NCBI GenBank assembly: GCA_002862125.1
Contig: PHSP01000003.1
Span: forward strand, 186,001 to 250,000
DNA: 64,000 nt
Direction of reading: 5' to 3'
From: Methylobacter sp. KS41
GTDB taxonomy: Bacteria > Pseudomonadota > Gammaproteobacteria > Methylococcales > Methylomonadaceae
Shown: piece by piece, positions 1 to 6,448 of the stretch
How the letters are laid out: each line of letters starts with the position of its first letter
Numbering within the stretch: the stretch's first letter is position 1
The notes under the pieces: model-generated
What the model saw: only the letters and a program-made list of their open reading frames with translations
Databases searched by the model: none
What the model was told of the DNA's origin: nothing
Program-made: the position numbers and the translations under genes

Positions 1-271
1 TATCCAGGTAAACATTCGCCATGGCCATGCGGATCGCGTCGACAGCTTCTGCGGACAGCGGATTCTCCTGGTCCTCAGCGGTTTTCTCCAGAAATTCCAG
101 GGCGATGCGGCCGGAGAAAGTGTCGCCTCTAACTACCCCGTTAGCTAGCGCGGCATATCGATAGCCGCGTTCGGCGAGTTCGTCATAGGCTTGCGCAAGC
201 AGGCCATGAGTTATCAGTTGGCGGAAGTGGCTCAAGTCGTTTCTTGTCAGCGAGGCCGGATTGGTTGTCAT
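1..271 (-). CDS. Hypothetical protein, 5' part only
   Basis: An open frame runs from an ATG at 269-271 off the left edge, giving 90 codons without a stop. It begins MTTNPASLTRNDLSHFRQL and continues as a soluble, charged, probably helical sequence rich in Ala, Leu and Glu. I do not recognise the family and see no signal peptide or membrane segment. Codon use looks coding (many GCC, CTG and GAA codons), and the composition is more GC-rich than the downstream spacer. The C-terminal part lies outside the window, so no function is proposed. Confidence 0.6.
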   Translation of the reverse strand, partial: MTTNPASLTRNDLSHFRQLITHGLLAQAYDELAERGYRYAALANGVVRGDTFSGRIALEFLEKTAEDQENPLSAEAVDAIRMAMANVYLD

Positions 272-914
272 AGTCAGCTCAGAGAGTGATTTAATAGTTT
301 ACTTAAATATGGATTAAGAGCTCAACTTTAGACTATGAAATCAAAGGATTATGTTAGCCTGATCCCCGCCTCAACCAATACTCTCGCTTTGGAAAGGGCT
401 TTTCTGCACGTTAGATGTTCAGCTCTTAATTCGTATTTAACATGTGAACGGAATAAAATGACTTCTACCTGCGTGTCTAAATATCAAATAAATAAAGTTA
501 GAGCAAGATTTAGTTTCCAAAAGCGGATTAAATTTCCAAACCCGGAGGTAGATATTCGTTTTATAACACCTCGCTCTACGTTCGTATAAATGGACTTTTA
601 TTTTATCAAGTTTAATTGAACCTTAAAACCGGCAATATGCTTCGATAATCGCGAACATAAGTCCTGCCGCAAAATTTAAACGGAGGCATATATCTCTGAA
701 TTTGTTAACAATTCAATGGTTAAAGCCTTGTTTTTACTCATGGATAATTGTTATGCGCAGGTTTTGAATCGAGAAGTCATCGTTATAGAGGGTGGCATCG
801 GCTAAAGAAACGACGGTAGCGGCTGCCTTCGAAGAGCAATGATGCTGATTTTTAGCTTGCAAAGCCGCCCGTCAATGTGCTAACAAAGCATCGTTCAATT
901 AAAAATGACTGGCT
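272..914. other. Gene-poor spacer, no supported gene
   Basis: This is AT-rich sequence between the divergent partial gene at the left edge and the small membrane protein gene. Short open frames exist, the longest being 84 codons at 335-589, but none has a ribosome-binding site with coding-like composition or a recognisable product. No RNA gene or strong hairpin was seen. It presumably contains the promoters of the two divergent genes. Confidence 0.5.
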
Positions 915-1328
915 ATGCAAAAAACGTCTTCAGTACTCAATGTCAAGACTGTTTCAGGGGCGGTGACTTTAATCACCACGGCAATCATTGTGACGCCGCT
1001 TTGCGGCTTGATATTTCAATGTGGCTGTGATTGGCCGTGGTTAGGACTGGACGTTGGGTGTAATTTTTATAAACCGGGAGCAGTTCACCGATGCCCATGG
1101 TGCGCATCCATGCCAACAGGTATATTCTCGACAGGGTCAGCCATAATCAGCAGTGTTTTAACGGCTATGGCGTCATCATCGGCGCTAGCGATGTACCGGT
1201 CCGTAAATGAAGTTGCAGTAAGAACCTTGGGAGGGTTGACGGTATTTATACTTGTAGCGATACTGACTGCCGGGTTAGCAGCCTTATTGCAGAATTATCC
1301 ACTCGGGATAGGAGGTTATTTACGTTAA
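915..1328 (+). CDS. Cysteine-rich small integral membrane protein
   Basis: This 137-residue protein is of unknown function. Hydrophobic segments lie at about residues 14-35, 70-92 and 103-127, so three membrane helices are likely. Between the first two is a loop with a striking pattern: FQCGCDWPWLGLDVGCN followed by HRCPWC. That gives five cysteines and one histidine, clustered with tryptophan and proline. The spacing suggests metal binding or disulfide formation on one side of the membrane. This is inference; I cannot name a family. The gene stands alone, with no operon partner on the same strand. Confidence 0.65.
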   Translation: MQKTSSVLNVKTVSGAVTLITTAIIVTPLCGLIFQCGCDWPWLGLDVGCNFYKPGAVHRCPWCASMPTGIFSTGSAIISSVLTAMASSSALAMYRSVNEVAVRTLGGLTVFILVAILTAGLAALLQNYPLGIGGYLR

Positions 1329-1546
1329 TCCGCCTTAATATAAGCGTCTGAAACGGCTGCTTCCGGCTAAACCCTGCGCTGATTTTTCACGATTTACTGA
1401 TCCTAAGGCCAGCTGAATGTGGATGGCTGCACTCCGTCGCATCGCTTCGGCATTGAGCCATAAACCGTTACAACGCACCGGTTGCTGCTATTTATGATAA
1501 TTCAAATTAAAACTTCTTAAGCCAGCAACATTGCCCCCGGTTTTAC

Positions 1547-1852
1547 CTAGCTATCCTTCTCTTCAGGGTCTTCCTGGGTTTCTGCAAGCATGGATCTAAG
1601 ATTTTCTTTTTGACGCAAAACAAAATCCTTGCTTTGTCCGGCGGTTTTGCTTGTGATTGAAATAATTTCCTTTCGGTATTTATGTGTCATATAACCGGCG
1701 GCAATACCCAGGCTGAGCATGACAAATGGGTGTTTGGCAAGTGTAGAGATGACACCTTTGCCGGTTTGTATGACTGTTGATGCTGCCACGGCTGTAGCGA
1801 CACCCTTGACTATCATTTCTCCTTTAGACGAGTGACTGCCTTCCATTACCAT
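1547..1852 (-). CDS. Small hypothetical membrane-associated protein
   Basis: The protein has 101 residues. Residues about 14-30 are Ala/Val-rich (VKGVATAVAASTVIQTGKG) and residues about 42-56 form a hydrophobic stretch (PFVMLSLGIAAGYMTHKYRK) followed by positive charges. The C-terminal third is polar, acidic and probably helical. It starts at an ATG preceded by an AGGAGAAA-like ribosome-binding site on the minus strand. It resembles small envelope or stress-associated proteins in layout only; no function can be assigned. It is monocistronic, with large gaps on both sides. Confidence 0.6.
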   Translation of the reverse strand: MVMEGSHSSKGEMIVKGVATAVAASTVIQTGKGVISTLAKHPFVMLSLGIAAGYMTHKYRKEIISITSKTAGQSKDFVLRQKENLRSMLAETQEDPEEKDS

Positions 1853-2416
1853 TTTCTCCTAATCTGTTTCTATACGGTTTGAAAAGGTTACCAAAAATAT
1901 GCGCTTTATCGGACACCCTGTATCTTAATTCAGATTCATTTAAGTCAATTTCTATAGCCAAGTCAATTAATATTCGAATTGATCTTTATATTAAGTGTTT
2001 GGTTCTTTCAATAAGGAGAAAAATTGCTGCACAATAGTGGCGCCGGTTTTTACTAATCAGGAATATTTTCCAAAGCTAAATGCAAAAGTGCGTTATAGCA
2101 TCTTCTAATTGTGCGCTAGCAGCATTGTTTAGTTGCCCCATTTAGCTTGCTTAAAATGCATTTAACTGATTAATAAAGAAGTTAACTGAGGAAGACAGCT
2201 ACATCCGCGGTCTTCCTCAGTCACCGAAAGCATTAGAAAATTCCCATGAGAAACTGGATTGAAAAGCAATGATACATTCTAGGCCTCGCCAGCTCATCGC
2301 TGCTTCAAGGAAAGGTGAGAAATTTTAGCTTGCCGACCCATTATGCCTCATTGTTTTCATATTGGTATCGGCGAAAATGCCACCATTGTTTGGGCTTTCC
2401 GGGCCTCTGCGTAAAA
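1853..2416. other. Intergenic region with one perfect hairpin
   Basis: This 564-nt gap lies between two minus-strand genes. The only clear structure is the 12-bp inverted repeat at 2185-2221. No coding frame with a plausible start and composition was seen. The right part lies downstream of the transglycosylase gene, and the left part should hold the promoter of the small membrane protein gene. Confidence 0.5.
2185..2221 (-). terminator. Hairpin, possible terminator of the lytic transglycosylase transcript
   Basis: ACTGAGGAAGAC at 2185-2196 is the exact reverse complement of 2210-2221, with a 13-nt loop. Read on the minus strand, the stem is followed by TAACTTCTTTATT, which is T-rich but not a clean T-run. 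It lies about 195 nt after the stop codon of the minus-strand transglycosylase gene. A terminator is the simplest reading, and a dispersed inverted repeat is the alternative. Confidence 0.4.
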
Positions 2417-3508
2417 TTAATCCTTAATCTCGTAAAGCCGGTTCGCCTGTGTTGACCAGACAGGCGAACCAGTTGATTCTAATTGGGAATACTGCAACGG
2501 GTTGTTGGCAATTTCGCGCGCAGCCAGAAATTGGGCGTAATAATTGCGTGAGGCAAAACCGAAGGTTGGGCTGTCATAAGACTCGACGATACGGACAAAA
2601 TCACGGCCAACCTGGTTTTGCGCCCGTTTCATGCCGCCGATGCCGTGGTTGTAGGAAGTAATCGCCGCTGGCCAGTCACCCAGTTTGCCGTAGGCGTGAC
2701 TCAGATAGCGGGCCGCTCCAATGGCGGAAGCAAAAGGATCGAGACGGAGATCACCCTTGCCGCCGGAGGGCATGAAAGTTTTCGCGGCGGCTTTGGTGAA
2801 TTGCCACATGCCCACTGCGCCGGCGGAGGATTTGGCTGACGGTTGAAAAGAGGATTCGACGTGCGGCAGGTAAGCCAAATCTTCCGGCAAGCCGGCTTCG
2901 CGGAATATTTTTCTAAATTGCTGGTCATACCGGCGGCTGATCTCAAGTCCGCGCATGAAGCGTTCACGAATACCGCGTTGTGAACGCACTCGCTCGGACG
3001 CTCCGCTCAATACGCTGTTAAGCGGCTTGCCGCTGTTTTGCACTTTAGCGATTATTTGCCGGTCGTGAACATTCAACGGCATGTTGTAACGCAATTTGTT
3101 CTCTAGAACAGCCAATTCAATTTTCCAGAAATCGCGGCGTTGGTTGATCATTTCCCTTTGTTCGCTGGTCAGATTTTCGTCTACATAACCGGGCAACTTC
3201 ATCACTTCGTATATCACATCCAGATAACGGTCATCGTGAATAGCAACTTCCGAGAGATGCCACACCGTATAGGTTTTGCGCCAGAATTCTACCGCCGGTT
3301 CCAGTTCGCCGGGTTTTTGGAATGCGCTTGCGAGAGTTGCCGGTCTATGGTAGTTCCGAGGCGGCGCCCTGCGTGGCTGTGTAATGGGCCGGTATGATGC
3401 CATGGTATTATTGGTATCGCGAATGACCGGAGGTGCAGAGCTGCTGCACGCATTCAGCACAAATGCAATCGCCGGTAAAAGCCTAATCCGTGTAATTAAT
3501 CGATTCAT
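2417..3508 (-). CDS. MltD-like membrane-bound lytic murein transglycosylase (lipoprotein)
   Basis: The 363-residue protein carries a lipoprotein signal peptide with lipobox LNAC (Cys21), so it should be anchored to the outer membrane facing the periplasm. An SLT-type lysozyme fold spans about residues 200-330. The catalytic glutamate is probably Glu218 in YLPHVESSF, followed by the family signature GAVGMWQFT and later ITSYNHG. Such enzymes cleave the MurNAc-GlcNAc bond of peptidoglycan to form 1,6-anhydro ends. Residues 70-170 are a predicted helical N-terminal region. Unlike Escherichia coli MltD, no LysM repeats follow the catalytic domain, so I leave the symbol blank. It is a single gene with no operon partner. 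Confidence 0.85.
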   Translation of the reverse strand: MNRLITRIRLLPAIAFVLNACSSSAPPVIRDTNNTMASYRPITQPRRAPPRNYHRPATLASAFQKPGELEPAVEFWRKTYTVWHLSEVAIHDDRYLDVIYEVMKLPGYVDENLTSEQREMINQRRDFWKIELAVLENKLRYNMPLNVHDRQIIAKVQNSGKPLNSVLSGASERVRSQRGIRERFMRGLEISRRYDQQFRKIFREAGLPEDLAYLPHVESSFQPSAKSSAGAVGMWQFTKAAAKTFMPSGGKGDLRLDPFASAIGAARYLSHAYGKLGDWPAAITSYNHGIGGMKRAQNQVGRDFVRIVESYDSPTFGFASRNYYAQFLAAREIANNPLQYSQLESTGSPVWSTQANRLYEIKD

Positions 3509-4000
3509 TTTTTTATAATCCTAAAGGTCTTTTTAACGGGCTTAATTTTTAAAGATAAAACAAATTTTAACGTCTCTACGGTGTATTGCCCAAAATCAAA
3601 AGTGTGTATTAGTTTAATTTAAGGCTTGTTTTATCTCTGTTCTGTTAATGGGTTGCTTTTTTTGAGATGTCAAAGCAACAATAAAAACGGGACAGCATGA
3701 TTTGACAGAAGTTCAATTTTTTTCAGTAAAAATTTTTTTGTGTGTAACGATAACGACTATTTGCACGAAATTCGATTTTGGCGATGCCATTCATTTAGCG
3801 ATATTCGATAGTCGGCAGAGCAAAACATTTTTTACTTTCGATAGGAAAACGATCAATGCTGCAATGACATTGATAACTGTGAAGTGTTTGCTCCTTAAGT
3901 GACCTATTGGCAGGAATAAGCCTTTTTGAGAGTGAACATTTGTTTTCGCCACAATGCAAATTCACATCATGCCCTACTAATAATGTGCTTAGAGTGGAAG
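3509..4000. other. AT-rich intergenic region, nothing recognised
   Basis: This spacer of about 490 nt is very AT-rich, with T-runs near 3658 and 3718. A 66-codon open frame at 3702-3902 has no plausible ribosome-binding site and reads like translated AT-rich noise. The region should contain the promoter of the minus-strand transglycosylase gene. No RNA gene or long inverted repeat was found. Confidence 0.45.
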
Positions 4001-4405
4001 TTAACTAACCCAGTTTTCCAGTCTTAAACCTTTAACCCGTTCAAATTCTCGGGTATTGTTGGTTAATAAGGTCATATTTGATGATACGGCAATCGCGGCA
4101 ATTTGAATATCATAGGCGCCAATCGGCGTGCCTTGTTTTTGTAAATGGCTACGAATTTTTGCCGCTTTTTTAGCAGCATCAAGAGTGAAGTCCACAATCG
4201 TTAGCGGCGCGATAAAATTTTCCAATGCGGCCAAGTTGCGTTGCTGAGAATTATTTTTTTCGATGCCATAGTACAACTCGAACAGGGTAATGCTGGGAAT
4301 ATGCAGCTGTTTGAGCTGAATCTGTTGAAAGCGAGCCAATACTTCAGGAGGGTGTTTTTTAATCAGATAGATGCAGACATTGGTATCCAGCAAGTAACGG
4401 GTCAT
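4001..4405 (-). CDS. vapC: VapC-type PIN-domain toxin ribonuclease
   Basis: This 134-residue PIN-domain protein has the acidic residues expected for the metal-dependent active site: Asp7 (LLDTNVCIYL), Glu43 (LFELYYG) and Asp99 (AYDIQIAA). Asn117 lies in TNNTREFERV. VapC toxins cut tRNA or rRNA and are held inactive by the partner antitoxin. The start overlaps the stop of the upstream antitoxin gene by 4 nt (ATGA), so the two are translationally coupled. The length is typical of the family, and no inactivating change is visible. The target RNA cannot be inferred. Confidence 0.9.
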   Translation of the reverse strand: MTRYLLDTNVCIYLIKKHPPEVLARFQQIQLKQLHIPSITLFELYYGIEKNNSQQRNLAALENFIAPLTIVDFTLDAAKKAAKIRSHLQKQGTPIGAYDIQIAAIAVSSNMTLLTNNTREFERVKGLRLENWVS

Positions 4406-4644
4406 TCAAACACACTCCAATCCCGCTCTTGCGCTTGCTCTGGTTGTTCGCGTCCATTCGTCATAAAGTCATCCGAAAATTGCGTTAGTGATGCAAACCA
4501 TTGTTCCCACGAATTTTCCATGGGTTCTAAAATAATTTTATTACCCTGTTTGGAAATTTTAACTTCTTTACCTTGTAATCTGAATTCTTTAGGTAACCGC
4601 ACGGCTTGTGAGCGGCCATTTTGAAAAATCTTTGCTGTTGCCAT
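4402..4644 (-). CDS. vapB: VapB-type antitoxin (SpoVT/AbrB fold)
   Basis: The 80-residue protein has the swapped-hairpin DNA-binding N-terminus typical of VapB: ATAKIFQNGRSQAVRLPKEF, then a second strand with KEVKISKQGNKIILEP. The acidic, aromatic C-terminal tail (residues about 50-80, ending ERDWSVFE) is the part expected to wrap the toxin's active site. It is the first gene of a two-gene operon with the PIN toxin, and autorepression by the antitoxin or toxin-antitoxin complex is usual in the family. The operon is isolated between unrelated genes, consistent with horizontal gain. Confidence 0.9.
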   Translation of the reverse strand: MATAKIFQNGRSQAVRLPKEFRLQGKEVKISKQGNKIILEPMENSWEQWFASLTQFSDDFMTNGREQPEQAQERDWSVFE

Positions 4645-5000
4645 GATGATAAGCTCTCGAAATAATAGATACCAATAGTATATATCTTATGAGTGTTTTG
4701 GTCGAATAAACAGTCATGCGCGAAAAGGGCAATGATTTAGAATGGAAGCCGGTCGAGCATCTATTGGATCGCCAGATAAGCTTTGGATATGGTTGGGGGT
4801 TTTGTTGCAATCCCGGTTGAGGCGAAAAAACCAAACCGGTGCAAGTTGGGCTTGCTTTGGAAGGGAAAAACCACTGACTACGTACTGACTTTTTTGTAGT
4901 TGCCTTATTGTCAAGAATGTTAGCAGCAAGAAATTTTCTTGCCCGTTATCCATATTTCGCTAATACTTTTTCAAAGTAAAATTTCTAGGGTCCAATCCTG
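4645..5000. other. Intergenic region upstream of vapBC and the redox membrane protein
   Basis: This 356-nt divergent spacer presumably holds the promoters of vapBC (minus) and of the thioredoxin-like/CcdA-like gene (plus). Open frames on the minus strand (79-81 codons) lack recognisable homology or ribosome-binding sites, and I treat them as chance. No strong hairpin or perfect promoter pair was identified. Confidence 0.4.
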
Positions 5001-6245
5001 GTGGTATACATGGAAATGATAGTCAGGCTGTTAATTGCCGCGTTAATAGCGGTTTCGGCTTTTACCTTGAACCCGATAGCCTTAGCCGGAGTAGGCGTCA
5101 TGCCGCCGGAAAAAGCCAGTGAATTGGCTCTTCAGCCAGCCGATATTGAAGCCTTCGTTCGTAGCGGCTGCCCGCACTGCGCCAAAGCCGAGCTGTTTTT
5201 GCAGGCTCTTAAACGGGAGCAACCGGCTCTGAAGATCGTCATTCATGATGTGTCACTGGAACCTGACGCTTTGGAACGCTTGCAGCAGCTCGCTAGGAAT
5301 CAGGGCATTGGTACGCTGAGAGTGCCTGCTTTTCTGGTAGGCGGGCAATTTATCACCGGTTACTCAGATGAGCTTACCACAGGGCAGCTGATCCGCGGCG
5401 CTTTGATTCAGGCGCAAACCCTGGAAAATCAGGACGCTTCGGGTGGCTGCGAGGCAAAGCAATCAATGTCCTGCGAACCTGGAAAGGAAGTTTCAAAGCG
5501 GACAGCGGAAACATTTAGCATTAATTTCTTTGGCCATAAACTGTCGCTGGATGAAGCCGGTTTGCCTCTGTTTACGCTGGCGATGGGCCTGCTGGACGGT
5601 TTCAACCCCTGTTCGATGTGGGTGTTGATTCTGATGATCTCGCTGCTTTCGCCGATGAAAAACCGGCTGCGGATGTTCGCCATCGCGGGCGCATTCGTTG
5701 CCGTAGAAGGCCTGGCCTATTTTATGTTCATGGCGGCCTGGCTGAATCTTTTCCTGATCATCGGATTGTCGCGCATTTCGGAGCTGGTCATTGCAGCCAT
5801 TGCTTTGTTGGCCGGAACGGTTAATCTCAAGGATTTCTGGTTTTACGGCCGGGGCGTTTCGCTGTCGATTCCGGGTTCCGCAAAGCCGGATATTTATGCC
5901 GGAATACGGCGCATTCTCCAGGCGCAAAATCTTGCCGGCGCGCTGATTGGCGCAGTGGTGCTGGCGGTTTTGGTGCAGATTGTCGAATTTATGTGCACCT
6001 CAGGTTTTCCGGCGTTATATACTCGGATTCTGACGCTTAAGCATCTGGACAGCATGAGCTATTACGGCTATTTGCTGCTTTATAATGCCGCGTATATGCT
6101 CGATGACGTTATTATTTTAGCCATAGGCGTCATCACGTTAAGTCAGCGGCGGCTTCAGGAAAAGGAAGGCCGCTGGCTCAAACTAATCAGCGGCCTGGTA
6201 ATGGTGGGACTAGCCGTCTATTTGATCGTGAGTGATTCCGCTTGA
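5001..6245 (+). CDS. Glutaredoxin/thioredoxin-like domain fused to a CcdA/DsbD-like membrane domain
   Basis: The protein has 414 residues. Residues 1-30 form a signal peptide or first membrane anchor. A thioredoxin-fold domain (about 45-140) contains the redox motif CPHC at 57-60 and a later cis-proline segment (LRVPAFLVGGQF). After a linker with several cysteines (CEAKQSMSC, residues about 149-156), a domain of about six membrane helices starts at about 190. It contains GFNPCSMW and EFMCTSGFP, matching the paired membrane cysteines of the CcdA/DsbD transporter family, which pass electrons across the inner membrane. A role in periplasmic thiol redox transfer is likely; the substrate is unknown. 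The start at 5001 is GTG, with an in-frame ATG at 5010 as alternative. Confidence 0.75.
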   Translation: MVYMEMIVRLLIAALIAVSAFTLNPIALAGVGVMPPEKASELALQPADIEAFVRSGCPHCAKAELFLQALKREQPALKIVIHDVSLEPDALERLQQLARNQGIGTLRVPAFLVGGQFITGYSDELTTGQLIRGALIQAQTLENQDASGGCEAKQSMSCEPGKEVSKRTAETFSINFFGHKLSLDEAGLPLFTLAMGLLDGFNPCSMWVLILMISLLSPMKNRLRMFAIAGAFVAVEGLAYFMFMAAWLNLFLIIGLSRISELVIAAIALLAGTVNLKDFWFYGRGVSLSIPGSAKPDIYAGIRRILQAQNLAGALIGAVVLAVLVQIVEFMCTSGFPALYTRILTLKHLDSMSYYGYLLLYNAAYMLDDVIILAIGVITLSQRRLQEKEGRWLKLISGLVMVGLAVYLIVSDSA

Positions 6246-6306
6246 TTTAAATAGCGCCACGAAGGCACGAAGTACGCGAAGATTGCAAGTTGGGTCAGAC
6301 GATAGC

Positions 6307-6345
6307 CGTAACCCAACACATCGAAGCGGCAAATGTTGGGTTACG
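6307..6345. repeat. Inverted repeat, REP-like element
   Basis: CGTAACCCAACA (6307-6318) is perfectly inverted at 6334-6345 with a 15-nt loop. The sequence around it (GTTGGGTTACGCTAACC) is of the short dispersed palindromic kind common in intergenic regions of environmental proteobacteria. It sits between the stop of the redox membrane protein and glnE, and may also act as a weak terminator for the former. Confidence 0.5.
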
Positions 6346-6448
6346 CTAACCTAATCCACAGTGTCATAATTTGTAAAGTTGGCCGCTTGCTGTATATATC
6401 CCTGCTTATTTTCGGTATGATGGTTTTTTTTGTATCACCCCGCCGCTC

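Noticed and set aside
335-589. 84-codon open frame in the left spacer
   Set aside because: No ribosome-binding site, AT-rich noise-like composition and no recognisable domain.
3702-3902. 66-codon open frame between the transglycosylase and vapC
   Set aside because: Translated AT-rich intergenic sequence; no plausible start context.
4714-4953. 79-codon minus-strand open frame upstream of vapB
   Set aside because: No ribosome-binding site or family recognised; lies in a divergent promoter region.
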